In this document: one piece after another, positions 8,125 to 19,230 of the stretch | Layout: each line of letters starts with the position of its first letter | Position numbering within the stretch: the first letter of the stretch is position 1 | Origin: an uncultured Pseudomonadota bacterium | Lineage (GTDB): Bacteria > Bdellovibrionota_B > Oligoflexia > Oligoflexales > CAIYRB01 | DNA: 38,842 nt | NCBI GenBank assembly: GCA_903915625.1 | Contig: CAIWTN010000013.1 | Coordinates: 1 to 38,842 of the forward strand | Direction of reading: 5' to 3' | The notes under the pieces: model-generated | Told to the model about the DNA's origin: nothing | The model's input: only the letters and a program-made list of their open reading frames with translations | Database searches by the model: none | Made by a program: the position numbers and the translations under genes

Positions 8125-8468
8125 CAGCTAAAACCTCAGTTGGAGCAACAACAGAATCAACAAGTGCAAAGAGCAATAACTTTGACGGCTGAAGACGCCG
8201 GCAGTGGTACTCATTGAGCAAGTAGCGTACCAACTGAATTGGTAACGAAACGTGCCAATAAAACGCCAGAAAGTGACCCTTGTTTGTTTTTTGACTTGGT
8301 GTCTATGCCTGACAGATGTCTAACTATTCGACACTTGCGCCGGTGAAACGGTGGGGTGTCAAAAAAATGACAATCTTTCAAGGATGCGTAGGCTTTCTTA
8401 AGATGAAAGTAGCCCGTAGGCAGATGCTTACCCGCGGAATTCTTGGGTAGATGACTGGAGGCTTAGGT
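8125..8468. other. divergent intergenic region, transglycosylase/fliG
   Basis: About 340 bp without a supported gene. It should hold both promoters. On the plus strand a weak TTTCAA/17 bp/TAAGAT pair at 8376-8404 could serve fliG, and an inverted repeat TGTCA/TGACA with a 6-nt A spacer sits at 8357-8372. I see no convincing sigma-54 or sigma-28 element for fliG. Confidence 0.5.
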
Positions 8469-9467
8469 ATGGCGTCAAATAAATACACCGGTGCCCAAAA
8501 GGCAGCTATTCTCCTGTTGTCGTTCGGCGAGGATATATCCGCTGAAATTTTCAAGAATATGAATGAGTTTGAAATTAAGCGGATAGGCTCAGCGATGAGC
8601 CGTTTAGGTCGACTGGAGCAAGATATTGTTGATGATGTGATGATGGAGTTTTACGAGATCCTCCAGCAAAACAAGAAGTTTTTTTATGGTGGCAACGAGT
8701 TCACCATGAAGGTTATCGGCAATGCTTTCAAAGGTGGTGATGCTGATGACTTGATTGACCAATTGTCTCTTGGGTCGGCAGCCAACCTGGACTCATTAGA
8801 GCTCATCGACCCACGTACTTTGGCAAACTTTATTCGGAATGAGCATCCGCAAACGATGGCCCTAATTTTGGCGCACTTAGATCCAAAAAAGTGCGGTGAG
8901 ACTCTTAAAGTGCTGCCCGAAACTTTGCATACCGAGATTCTACTTCGCATCGCCAATTTGGACGCAGTGCAGCCAGAGATCATTAACGAAATAGACGATG
9001 TATTGCGGCAAGAAATTCAGGCGATGGGATCGATTCATACCGCGAAGATCGGTGGAGTCGAGCCAATTGCTGAAATGTTAAACCTGATTGATAAAGCGAC
9101 TGAAGAGCAGATTCTCGATAGTCTAGAGGAACGAGATCCAGACCTTGCGGAACAAATTCGCAAATTGATGTTTACCTTCGACGACTTGGTTAAAATCGAT
9201 GACCGGGGAATTCAGGAACTCATCAAAGGGATCAACAACGAGAAATGGAAGGTTGCCCTCAAGACGGCATCCGAGGCGGTGCGCGAACTGGTCTTCAAGA
9301 ATATGTCAGAGCGCGCGGCAAAAATGCTGCGTGAGGACATGGAAGCCATGTCCGCTGTGAAACTATCAGATGTTGAAGCCATTCAGTCCGATATCGTTCA
9401 GACTGCGCGTAAATTAGAGCAAGAAGGCAAAATTATTATCGCAAGCGGCGACTCAGCTTACGTTTAG
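8469..9467 (+). CDS. fliG: flagellar motor switch protein FliG
   Basis: FliG, the rotor protein that links the MS ring (FliF) to the C ring and contacts the stator, setting torque and rotation sense. The 332-residue product has normal length. The N-terminal domain has KYTGAQKAAILLLSFGEDISAEIF; the middle domain has the diagnostic EHPQTMALILAHLDP; the C-terminal domain carries the charged torque helix (TFDDLVKIDDRGIQELIKGI) and ends ESxxxVxxARKLEQEGKI-like. I chose ATG 8469 because GGAGG lies seven bases upstream; an ATG at 8451 would add six residues. It stands alone: no fliF, fliH or fliM is adjacent, unlike the common fliEFGHI order. It converges with tgt, leaving only two bases between stop codons. 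Confidence 0.96.
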   Translation: MASNKYTGAQKAAILLLSFGEDISAEIFKNMNEFEIKRIGSAMSRLGRLEQDIVDDVMMEFYEILQQNKKFFYGGNEFTMKVIGNAFKGGDADDLIDQLSLGSAANLDSLELIDPRTLANFIRNEHPQTMALILAHLDPKKCGETLKVLPETLHTEILLRIANLDAVQPEIINEIDDVLRQEIQAMGSIHTAKIGGVEPIAEMLNLIDKATEEQILDSLEERDPDLAEQIRKLMFTFDDLVKIDDRGIQELIKGINNEKWKVALKTASEAVRELVFKNMSERAAKMLREDMEAMSAVKLSDVEAIQSDIVQTARKLEQEGKIIIASGDSAYV

Positions 9468-9469
9468 AT

Positions 9470-11525
<2,056 letters not shown>

Positions 11526-11623
11526 ACAAAAAACCTCATAATGTTCTTGGACTACTGCGAGTTCTATTAGGTTTATGCCAGTCGCGAGTGCTTGTCAAAG
11601 CGGCGCGTTAGGGCGTTGAGGGC

Positions 11624-11661
11624 TTGGCAAGCTTATCAAACCCTGGTAAGTAAATACTTAC
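11624..11661 (+). promoter_or_regulatory. promoter and TetR operator of the efflux operon
   Basis: TTGGCA at 11624-11629, 17-bp spacer and TAAGTA at 11647-11652 make a plausible sigma-70 promoter. The -10 lies inside a perfect palindrome at 11646-11661 (GTAAGTA, AA, TACTTAC). This is the type of site bound by TetR/AcrR repressors of RND pumps, and it sits 18 bp before the tetR GTG. Binding there would block RNA polymerase, so autorepression is the simplest reading. Confidence 0.65.
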
Positions 11662-11679
11662 TCAACTTGGTAAGAGTCT

Positions 11680-12441
11680 GTGACCTCAAGAATAAAAAAA
11701 ATAAAAGAGCAGTCTAAGAAGAAGCTTACAGCGGCGGATAGGCGGTTTGCCATTATCGAGGCGGCCGTGCCTCTTTTTGCTCAAGAGGGCTTTAAAGGCG
11801 TCACGACAAAGGAGCTTGCGGCGACTGCGGGTGTTTCCGAGGCTCTGCTTTATCGGCACTTCCCCAGTAAAGAGGCGCTGTATGAAGAGGTGCAAGATCA
11901 TTGCTGTCAGACTAACTCTGAGCTCAAGGAGCTCTTTGCGGCATTAACACCCTCTACGGAAACGCTAGTCAGTCTGCTTTTCTTCCAGGCGAAAGTGGTA
12001 GTCGAAAAGATCAATCTGGATAGCGGGCGTGAGGAGATGTTTCCGCGGCTTATGGTGCAGAGTCTACTGCACGACGGCGTTTTCTCACGTCTTTTCGTCG
12101 AGCGCGCTGCCATGCGTTATGCGTCGATGATGGAAGCCAGCCTAGATGCGGCTCGTGCCAGTGGTGACATTGTTATCACCGGTATGCCCGATGATTTAAG
12201 TTTTTGGTTTTGCCATCACCTATTCGTATCGATGCGTCTTCATCGTCTGCCGTCGACGCAAGTGGTTCCATATAGCGTCAGCAACGATGAACTCATTGAG
12301 CAATTTTTGCGCTTCATGTTGCGAGCCATCGGCATGACTGATGCGGCTATTCAACGACACTGCAAATTCAAAGATCTAAATCATAAAGCGAGCCATTGGG
12401 TCGCAAGCACTAACCAAGGGATGTCAAATGGCAAACAATAA
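11680..12441 (+). CDS. TetR/AcrR-family regulator of the efflux operon
   Basis: A 253-residue TetR-family repressor. The N-terminal DNA-binding domain follows a very basic leader (RIKKIKEQSKKK): AIIEAAVPLFAQEGFKG, then TTKELAATAGVSEALLYRHF with the helix-turn-helix at about 45-64. The C-terminal ligand-binding domain is not recognisably specific. The start is a GTG; no ATG occurs upstream of the conserved helix in this frame, so GTG 11680 is the only sensible choice. Its 3' end overlaps the tolC gene by 14 bases, so regulator and pump are one transcript. A 16-bp palindrome overlaps its promoter, which supports autoregulation with release by pump substrates. Ligand unknown. Confidence 0.9.
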   Translation: MTSRIKKIKEQSKKKLTAADRRFAIIEAAVPLFAQEGFKGVTTKELAATAGVSEALLYRHFPSKEALYEEVQDHCCQTNSELKELFAALTPSTETLVSLLFFQAKVVVEKINLDSGREEMFPRLMVQSLLHDGVFSRLFVERAAMRYASMMEASLDAARASGDIVITGMPDDLSFWFCHHLFVSMRLHRLPSTQVVPYSVSNDELIEQFLRFMLRAIGMTDAAIQRHCKFKDLNHKASHWVASTNQGMSNGKQ

Positions 12442-13774
12442 GTTGTTTTTATTTGCCTGTTGCTTAGCCGCAACTGAGGTCGGCCTTGCAGCGGAGCGGT
12501 CTGCGGATATTCGCGCAGACGTGAAGCCTGTCGATCCGACTGCTATTGCTGTAGATATCAGGGATGCGACTCAGCTTGCCCTTGGTAAATCGCCCAAGTT
12601 GCGGCAAGCAGAAGCTGAGCGTAACGCGCAAACTGAGCATCGCCGAGCTTCTTGGGCTGACATTGGGCCGAGAGTAAAAGGTGAATACAATGAAATTCAC
12701 CTGCGCGAACCAGTAAAAGCCTCTTTTGGGCCCCAGCCCATCATCATTAGACCAGAGCTTACCCGCACAGCATCGCTGACAGTTGCTCAGCCTATCACCG
12801 GTGGCTATGCATTAGTTACCAAGGCCCGATTTGATGGTAAGCAGGAGGATCTCAAAGAGCTGGCGCTGAAGCAGGCGCGCGCGGATGTCGCATTTCAGGC
12901 CACTGACATGTGGCTTAAGGCCTACGAGATGCAGCGCCAGTTAGAAATTGCCGAGTTTGCAGTTCAAGTGGCAACAAGTCAGGCCAACGACGCCGCCGCA
13001 ATGGAGCGCGCTGGTCGCCTTAATCATGCTGATAGCTTGCGATTGCAGCTTGCTATCTCTGAGTCTAGGAGCGGTCTGGCTAAGGCTCGTGCTGGTCGCG
13101 ACACCATCTTTGCGGCGCTGCGTGAGGCGCTTGGCTTACCTGTCGAAGCTAAATTAGCACTGAAAGGCAGTCTGCCAAAACTGACACCGCCACCGACACT
13201 TGATAAAGCATTAGCTGCAGCGACAGATAAGCGACTAGAGCGTAAACAAGCGGAGGCTGGCGTAGCTCTTGCTGGCTACGGCAAAAAGTTTGCTTACGCT
13301 CAGTATGTGCCATCTGTGAATGTGTTTGCCAAAGTCGATAGAACCATTGGTCAGTTGGCACTTGGATCGCAGGCACTTCAGCATACTTATGGCGTCAATG
13401 CGAGTTGGGATTTGTGGACAAATGGATCATCAGCCTTCGCAGTCCGGGAAGCGGCTCAGAGCCAAGTTGCTGCTGAAGAGGCACAACAAAACGTTGAGAA
13501 GATGGTCCGATTGGACGTGCAGCAGGCATTAGCCAATTTTAGTGCCTCGCAAGAGGCATTAGCGGCTGCTGAGTTGGCAGTGACGCAAGCTGAAGAGGTA
13601 TACAGGATTCAAGCTGTGCGTTTTAAGACGGGAGCTATTCTTAGCTCAGAGTTGCTGATGTCACAAAATGCTCGCGACGCCGCGCAGGCTCGTTTGGTTA
13701 GTGCTCAGACCGATTTAGTCGCTTGGAATTTAAAAACGCAAAAGGCCCTCGGCCTTGAGCAACCGCAATTATGA
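12428..13774 (+). CDS. TolC-family outer-membrane efflux channel
   Basis: The outer-membrane channel component of a tripartite efflux system. The 448-residue product begins with a signal peptide (LFLFACCLAATEVGLAA) and contains two long alpha-helical, Ala/Gln-rich repeats typical of TolC: an ATQLALGKSPKLRQAEAERN block near residue 47 and the mirrored QAEEVYRIQAVRFKTGAILSSELL-type block near the C-terminus. Length matches the family (about 420-490). The ATG at 12428 lies inside the end of tetR (14-base overlap), and the stop overlaps the first possible start of the adaptor gene (ATGA), so translation is coupled along the operon. Confidence 0.93.
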   Translation: MANNKLFLFACCLAATEVGLAAERSADIRADVKPVDPTAIAVDIRDATQLALGKSPKLRQAEAERNAQTEHRRASWADIGPRVKGEYNEIHLREPVKASFGPQPIIIRPELTRTASLTVAQPITGGYALVTKARFDGKQEDLKELALKQARADVAFQATDMWLKAYEMQRQLEIAEFAVQVATSQANDAAAMERAGRLNHADSLRLQLAISESRSGLAKARAGRDTIFAALREALGLPVEAKLALKGSLPKLTPPPTLDKALAAATDKRLERKQAEAGVALAGYGKKFAYAQYVPSVNVFAKVDRTIGQLALGSQALQHTYGVNASWDLWTNGSSAFAVREAAQSQVAAEEAQQNVEKMVRLDVQQALANFSASQEALAAAELAVTQAEEVYRIQAVRFKTGAILSSELLMSQNARDAAQARLVSAQTDLVAWNLKTQKALGLEQPQL

Positions 13775-13785
13775 AAGGCAACACG

Positions 13786-14832
13786 ATGTCACGTTCGCAT
13801 TGGGTCAATAAGAACTGGGCGATTAAGAGTTGGGCAGTCACTGGATCAGTATTGATCGGGGTAATGGGCTGCCATAGCTCGGGCGATGGCAAAGCCTCGT
13901 TGCCGCCAAAGGGCGAGGTTCCGGCAACTGCGGCAGCCCCGACTGCGGAGCCCGCTGCGACTGCGCCAGCTGCTCCCGTCACGGCCAACCCTGCAACTTC
14001 GCCAGTTGCCGCTGCTGTTGCAGCGCCGAGCACAGATGCTGAAGCCAAAGGAACAGCGACGGAGCCTAGCGCTGCGGTTGCAAGCGCTGGGCCCGGAGGC
14101 GCAGCTCCAATAAGCACATCTTCTGCGGTGGACTACCGTCTCACCGGGCAAGTCAGCGCCATGCGTCACTCGCAGTTAACCTTCCGCGTATCCGGATTCA
14201 TTAAATCTGTTCCGATAAAGCCTGGTACTCAGGCGAAGGAAGGGCAAGTCATTGCGACTGTGGACGACCGTGACTTTGTCGTTCGAGTTGAGTTAGCAAA
14301 GGCACGCCGAGACAGTGCGCGCGTGCAATTTGCTGCTGCCGAAAAAGAACTCCAGCGTGAGCAGGAGCTGAAAAAGGCTAATGCTTCGACGGCCAGCAAC
14401 TTTGATAAAGTTAAGTCAGGGTTCGATATCGCGCGGGTGGGTCTGCGGCTCGCGGAGCTTGATCTGGAGCAAGCAGATTTGGCCCTGAAAGATACGAAAC
14501 TAACGGCACCCTATGATTGCGTGGTGTCATCTCAACTGAAATTTGATGGCGAGCCAGTGCAAGTCATGCCGCCGTCTCCAGTGGTAGAGATTTATGACAC
14601 CGCGGAGCCCGAAATCGCCCTGTCCGCACCGGAGCGTCTCATGGGTCAGATCCACATCGGTTCTCCACTTAAGATATCTGTACCTTCTGCCGGATTCACG
14701 GGTAAAGGTGAGGTCACAAGAATAGTGCCTGTGATTAATGAAAAATCGCGGACTTTCCAAGTGATAGCCAAGTTTCTTGCTTACGATCAGAAAGTAGTGC
14801 CTGGAACTTATGCTGAGGCCACGATTGAGTAA
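13786..14832 (+). CDS. RND periplasmic adaptor (membrane fusion) lipoprotein
   Basis: The periplasmic adaptor joining the RND pump to the outer-membrane channel. The 348-residue product has a lipobox VMGC (lipidated C29), then an unusually long Ala/Pro/Thr-rich tether (about 35-112), and then the adaptor core: LTGQVSAMRHSQLTFRVSGF (beta-barrel/lipoyl start), IKPGTQAKEGQVIATVD (lipoyl half), a coiled-coil hairpin (about 160-225) and LTAPYDCVVSS (second lipoyl half). The ATG at 13786 is preferred because AAAGG lies about seven bases upstream; an ATG at 13771 overlaps the tolC stop. The Ala-rich linker is longer than in AcrA/MexA, where the core follows the lipid anchor closely. Confidence 0.92.
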   Translation: MSRSHWVNKNWAIKSWAVTGSVLIGVMGCHSSGDGKASLPPKGEVPATAAAPTAEPAATAPAAPVTANPATSPVAAAVAAPSTDAEAKGTATEPSAAVASAGPGGAAPISTSSAVDYRLTGQVSAMRHSQLTFRVSGFIKSVPIKPGTQAKEGQVIATVDDRDFVVRVELAKARRDSARVQFAAAEKELQREQELKKANASTASNFDKVKSGFDIARVGLRLAELDLEQADLALKDTKLTAPYDCVVSSQLKFDGEPVQVMPPSPVVEIYDTAEPEIALSAPERLMGQIHIGSPLKISVPSAGFTGKGEVTRIVPVINEKSRTFQVIAKFLAYDQKVVPGTYAEATIE

Positions 14833-14895
14833 ATAATTGTGTGGGGTGCACAAGGCCACCTCGCCATGAATGCTTGAGCACATCTGGAGTAGTTT

Positions 14896-17800
14896 ATGTT
14901 TTTATCGGAAGTTTCGATCCGGCGCCCGGTATTCGCCACCATGCTCAACTTGGTGCTGGTGGTTTTCGGTCTATTCTCGCTACCGCGGTTACCAGTTGAT
15001 CAGTTTCCTGAAGTCGACTTTCCCGTAGTCACTGTAACAGTGGTCTATCCGGGTGCCGATCCGACCTCGGTAGAACAACGCGTTTTGAAGCCCTTAGAGG
15101 ATGCCGTAAATGGCTTAGCTGGTCTTGATAAGTTGTCATCGATTGCCTATCCCAGTTTAGCTACTGTGATTTTACAATTTAAGTTGGAGAAGAAGGTCGA
15201 TCAGGCGGCGCAGGAAGTGCGCGACAAAGTTTTTGCTGCGATCTCAAAATTGCCAGCGGAAGCAAAGACGCCAGTTATCCAAAAGCTCGATATTGGCGGT
15301 GCTCCGATTCTAAATATTGCCATGACCGGCGAAGGCTTGAGTTACGGTACTTTGTCTCAGGTGGCGAAAGACACGATTCTCCCGGCCTTGCAGCGGGTGC
15401 CTGGTGTAGCTCAGGTTCAGACAGCAGGGATAAGGCCTAGGGAAGTGCAGATTTATGTAGACCGTAAGAAGCTAGCGAGCTTTGGCTTAACTCCAGCAGA
15501 CATTATTGCCTCCGTGCAGCAGGAGAACGCCGATGTGCCTGCTGGTAAAGTTCAGGATCCGAAAAACTTTCTCTCTCTGCGCATCAAGAATCGCGTCGCT
15601 GACGGTGTACAAATCGCTGCGCTGCCGGTGATCGGTGCACAGCAACGCGGATTGATTATTAGTGATGTCGCCGAGGTTAGGGACGCCATTGCCGAAGAAG
15701 AAACAGCCAGTTTTGTCGATCGTATGCCGACAATCTTGCTTAGTATTCAAAAGCAGGCTGGATCGAGTACCAACACAGTAGCTGACGAAGCACGAGCTGC
15801 GCTCGCTAAATTAAGTACACAAATACCCAAAGGCGTTAAGCTTGAAGTAGTCACCGATAACTCTAAGTACATTAAGGGATCGATTGACGCCGTTAAACTT
15901 GACCTGGTGCTTGGGGCGGTGCTCGCAACGTTGATCGTTCTGATATTCTTGCGCGATTTGCAGATTACGATCATCAGTGCCTTAGCGCTTCCAACAGCCG
16001 TAATTGCGACGTTTGCCTTTCTCGATTACATGCACTTTACGCTCAACATCATGTCGACATTGGCTCTTTCTCTGTCGATTGGTCTCCTAATTGACGATGC
16101 GATCATCGTGATTGAAAATATCGCGCGCCACTTAGCCATGGGTAAAAGTGGACCGCAGGCTGCTAACGATGCAACCGCAGAGATCGGTCTCGCCGTACTT
16201 GCGACTACTCTTACAATTTGTGCAGTGTTCGTGCCGGTCGCCTTTATGGAAGGTATTATCGGTCGGTTCTTCTTTCAATTCGGTCTTACTGTTACCTTTG
16301 CGGTAGCCATCTCCTTGTTTGTTGCCTTCACTCTGACACCGATGATGGCATCGCGTTGGCTCAAAGAAGGGGCGGGTGAGCACAAGCCGCACGGGGGTGT
16401 CAAACTTAAGATGTGGGAAGCGGTGGAGCGCGTTTTAGTGGCGATTGATAATGGTTACCGTGCGACGCTGACCTGGTGCTTGGACCATCGCGCTATCACC
16501 CTCGCTGGCGGTTTCGCTACGTTCATTTTAAGCGCTGTTCTGCTTAAATTTGTCCCCGTGGCATTCTTCCCGCAAGAGGATAAGTCTGAGTTCAACATCA
16601 ACTACACCCTTACCGAAGGGACGACGATTGATGAGACGAAAAACAAATCCTTGGCACTAGTCGATGCTATTAAGGCATACCCCGGTGTCTCCAGAGTGGT
16701 CACAGCGATCGCTGCTGGATCGGAGAAAAAGCCGAATAAGGCGGTACTTAACGTTCTGCTCGTCGATAAGCATGATCGAAATTACACTCAGTTTGAGTTG
16801 ATGTCGCGGATGCGTGAGGAGCTGCTACCTAAGTACGCTGTAGCAGGGGCGGAGCTAGATGTCAGTGAGTCCGGTGGCGCTGGTGGCGGTAAAGCGCAGC
16901 CCATTCAATATATTTTCAAGTCTGATCGTTATGACGAACTTGCGGTCTTCACCGATAAGGTCGCTGAGTTTCTTAAAAAAGAAGTTCCTGGAACAGTTGA
17001 CGTATCAACAAGCAAAGCTAAGGAACAAAAGGAATTTAGGATCGAGGTGGATCCGCTTCGAGCTGCGGACGTCGGTGTGTCGGCTGCTCAAGTCGGGATG
17101 ATCGTACGGTCTCTATTTGAGGGAGATAAGATCTCGGAGATCGATGATCACGGAAATTCGTTTGATGTTCGGTTGAGGATTTCTGATCAAGACAGATTGA
17201 CGGCTGAGGATTTAGCTAGCGTCACCATGATCAGTCGTTTGGGTCAGCAGTTAACTTTGGGCTCTGTAGCGCGAATTATTCCATCGGTGGCGCCATCTGC
17301 TATTGCTCGATTTGATGGACTAAGGCAGATCACGGTTTTATCAAACTTCACCGGGAAGGATTTAAACGGCGCAGTTGGCAAACTGAACGCTTACCTTCAA
17401 AAAAATCTACCGCCCACGATAACTTATACATTGTCTGGTCAGGCCGACACGATGAAGTCGTCCATTTCAGCGATGTTAAAGGCGCTTGGCTTGGCAGTCC
17501 TTTTGGTCTTCATGATCCTATGTGCGCAGTATGAGCGGTACTTGGCACCTTTGGTCATTATGGCTGCATTGCCTCTATCACTTACGGGTGCTTTTGGTTC
17601 GCTGCTTCTGACCGGTCAAGTCATGTCGGTGTACACGATGATCGGTATCATTCTGCTCATGGGAATTGTGACCAAAAACGGGATTCTACTCATCGACTTT
17701 ACGATGCAACGAATCAACGAGGGTCTAGATGTAAAGTCTGCACTACTTGAGGCGGGTCCGATCCGTCTCCGTCCGATCTTGATGACGACCTTTGCAGCTG

Positions 17801-17985
17801 GCGGTGGGATGATTCCCATTGCCCTAGGCCACGGTACGGGCGGTGAAGCTCGTTCGCCGTTAGGCGTAGCAGTGATTGGCGGTTTGTTAATGTCAACTGC
17901 ACTCACTCTAGTCGTCGTTCCCTGTGCCTTCAGTGCTGTCGAAGGCGCGCGGGCACGGTTGCGCCGCAGGCGTAGCACTACCTAG
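14896..17985 (+). CDS. RND-family inner-membrane efflux pump (HAE1-like)
   Basis: A proton-driven transporter of 1029 residues, the full length of AcrB/MexB-type pumps. The N-terminus [21 protein letters not shown] and the following [13 protein letters not shown] are diagnostic. Twelve transmembrane helices in two halves flank two large periplasmic domains; the proton-relay pair D400-D401 is visible in [15 protein letters not shown] of helix 4. The C-terminal half has [13 protein letters not shown] and the conserved [17 protein letters not shown]. It follows the adaptor gene by 63 bp with GGAG ahead of the ATG. Substrates cannot be predicted, but HAE1-type hydrophobic/amphiphilic drugs or lipids are likeliest. 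Confidence 0.95.
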   Translation: MFLSEVSIRRPVFATMLNLVLVVFGLFSLPRLPVDQFPEVDFPVVTVTVVYPGADPTSVEQRVLKPLEDAVNGLAGLDKLSSIAYPSLATVILQFKLEKKVDQAAQEVRDKVFAAISKLPAEAKTPVIQKLDIGGAPILNIAMTGEGLSYGTLSQVAKDTILPALQRVPGVAQVQTAGIRPREVQIYVDRKKLASFGLTPADIIASVQQENADVPAGKVQDPKNFLSLRIKNRVADGVQIAALPVIGAQQRGLIISDVAEVRDAIAEEETASFVDRMPTILLSIQKQAGSSTNTVADEARAALAKLSTQIPKGVKLEVVTDNSKYIKGSIDAVKLDLVLGAVLATLIVLIFLRDLQITIISALALPTAVIATFAFLDYMHFTLNIMSTLALSLSIGLLIDDAIIVIENIARHLAMGKSGPQAANDATAEIGLAVLATTLTICAVFVPVAFMEGIIGRFFFQFGLTVTFAVAISLFVAFTLTPMMASRWLKEGAGEHKPHGGVKLKMWEAVERVLVAIDNGYRATLTWCLDHRAITLAGGFATFILSAVLLKFVPVAFFPQEDKSEFNINYTLTEGTTIDETKNKSLALVDAIKAYPGVSRVVTAIAAGSEKKPNKAVLNVLLVDKHDRNYTQFELMSRMREELLPKYAVAGAELDVSESGGAGGGKAQPIQYIFKSDRYDELAVFTDKVAEFLKKEVPGTVDVSTSKAKEQKEFRIEVDPLRAADVGVSAAQVGMIVRSLFEGDKISEIDDHGNSFDVRLRISDQDRLTAEDLASVTMISRLGQQLTLGSVARIIPSVAPSAIARFDGLRQITVLSNFTGKDLNGAVGKLNAYLQKNLPPTITYTLSGQADTMKSSISAMLKALGLAVLLVFMILCAQYERYLAPLVIMAALPLSLTGAFGSLLLTGQVMSVYTMIGIILLMGIVTKNGILLIDFTMQRINEGLDVKSALLEAGPIRLRPILMTTFAAGGGMIPIALGHGTGGEARSPLGVAVIGGLLMSTALTLVVVPCAFSAVEGARARLRRRRSTT

Positions 17986-18002
17986 TCTCTGATTATCAGA
18001 GA
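17986..18002 (+). terminator. hairpin directly after the RND stop codon
   Basis: TCTCTGA/TCAGAGA, 7-bp perfect stem with a 3-nt loop, begins one base after the RND stop. There is no T tract, so it may stabilise the transcript end rather than terminate it. Confidence 0.4.
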
Positions 18003-18023
18003 TAGGACGAACTCAGCCGAGGG

Positions 18024-18052
18024 ACGCAGGGGGAGGGATCCTCCCCCTGCGT
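18024..18052. terminator. strong GC-rich hairpin between convergent RND and flagellin genes
   Basis: A 12-bp perfect stem (18024-18035 with 18041-18052) and a 5-nt loop, in the gap between two converging genes. It is probably a shared bidirectional terminator, although neither side has a clean T run. Confidence 0.6.
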
Positions 18053-18110
18053 TAGATTAATGACGGAACTGTCAAGACACTGGATACCAGTTTGGTTACA
18101 GAGGCCCAGC

Positions 18111-19043
18111 TTACATATTCTGCAGTAAGCCAAGTGCCACGTTCGGCTGCTGGTTCGCCTGCGCCAGGACCGAGGTGCCTGCTTGTTGCAGGATCTTGGC
18201 CTTGGTGTACTCGGCGGTTTCGGCAGCGAAGTCTGTATCGCGGATCCGACTGCGAGCTGTATCCAAGTTCTCAACGGACACACCTAAGTTGCTGATGGCA
18301 GAAGTCATGCGATTCTGCACAGCACCAAGGTAAGATCGATACTGGTTGACCGTGGTGATCGCTTCGTCGAGGCGTCCGATACTCAACTGAGCATCTTTCT
18401 TGTCGCCAATGCCTGCGACGTCTTCGCCCGCCATGGTCTTGTTGATTTGCAGAGAATTCTCGCCGGTCGAGAAAGCATTGAGCTTGTTTAGATCAAGCCT
18501 AATGATGTTGACCGGGTTCTTTGCATCGATGGCATCAGTCTGCCGGTAATAGTCTTTGCCGATCTGTACTTCTAGCGGGAACTGGTTCTCGCCTTTGTGC
18601 ATGTCGTCGGCAATGTTTGTGGCACCGACCAGAAGACGCGTACCGTTGAACTCAGTCGAGTTAGCAATCCGGTCGATCTCTGATTTGAGTGCCTGGTATT
18701 CCTCGTCGAGGAATCCACGTTCACGGGTGCCGATCGTGTCGGAGGCTGACTGAACCGCCAATTCACGCAGGCGGACCAGCATGTTGGTGGTTTCCGTCAG
18801 ACCGCCCTCTGCGGTCTGTAGCACCGAGACGCCGTCTAGGGCGTTTCGTTTAGCTTGGTTCAGAGAGCGCACATCAGCGCGCAAGTTCTCTGACATTGCC
18901 AAGCCCGCTGCATCGTCTGCAGCTTTGTTGATACGCTCGCCGGACGCTAATTTTGCGGCGGAGTTACCCATCGCATCTGTCGCGTTCCCCAGTCGGCGCT
19001 GCGCATTCAATGACGCAATATTCGTGCGGATTCGCATACCCAT
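18111..19043 (-). CDS. fliC: flagellin
   Basis: The filament subunit of the flagellum, 310 residues, at the short end for flagellins. The conserved N-terminal D0/D1 reads MRIRTNIASLNAQRRLG then KLASGERINKAADDAAGLAMSENLRA and ends with NALDGVSVLQTAEGGLTET; the C-terminal D1/D0 has RSYLGAVQNRMTSAISNL, ARSRIRDTDFAAETAEYTK and LAQANQQPNVALGLL. The variable central region is small (about 140-215), so D2/D3 are largely absent. The start at 19043 is set by AGGAGGT seven bases upstream; an upstream ATG at 19061 would add six residues and absorb the ribosome-binding site. A sigma-28-type promoter lies 55-80 bp upstream. No chaperone (fliS), cap (fliD) or second flagellin is adjacent. Confidence 0.96.
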   Translation of the reverse strand: MGMRIRTNIASLNAQRRLGNATDAMGNSAAKLASGERINKAADDAAGLAMSENLRADVRSLNQAKRNALDGVSVLQTAEGGLTETTNMLVRLRELAVQSASDTIGTRERGFLDEEYQALKSEIDRIANSTEFNGTRLLVGATNIADDMHKGENQFPLEVQIGKDYYRQTDAIDAKNPVNIIRLDLNKLNAFSTGENSLQINKTMAGEDVAGIGDKKDAQLSIGRLDEAITTVNQYRSYLGAVQNRMTSAISNLGVSVENLDTARSRIRDTDFAAETAEYTKAKILQQAGTSVLAQANQQPNVALGLLQNM

Positions 19044-19097
19044 AACCTGACCTCCTGTCATTAATCTTCTAGAGCAACATCATGTGCTCTTAAGAAC

Positions 19098-19124
19098 TCA
19101 TCGACGGTTGGTCGGCAAAGTTTA
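19098..19124 (-). promoter_or_regulatory. sigma-28 (FliA) promoter of flagellin
   Basis: On the minus strand TAAACTTT (7 of 8 to TAAAGTTT), 11 bp, GTCGATGA (6 of 8 to GCCGATAA). Equivalent reading: TAAA at 19121-19124, 15-bp spacer, -10 at 19098-19105. This predicts a leader of about 45-50 nt before the flagellin ATG. Confidence 0.8.
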
Positions 19125-19230
19125 GCGGCCAGTGTCCGTGAATTAGTTAAGTGACTGTAATTAAAGGATATAAAAAATTGTATGCCCCGGCGTTTATTGC
19201 CTAGGGGTGCGTCTGAGGGCCGAAAATTCC

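Noticed and set aside
8240-8270. Possible sigma-54 site (TGGCACG on the minus strand) upstream of the transglycosylase
   Set aside because: The -24 half matches but the -12 TTGC half is absent at the required spacing.
13698-14117. 139-codon minus-strand frame of Ala/Gly/Val-rich protein
   Set aside because: It is the antisense of the adaptor's Ala-rich linker; the low-complexity composition keeps other frames open by chance.
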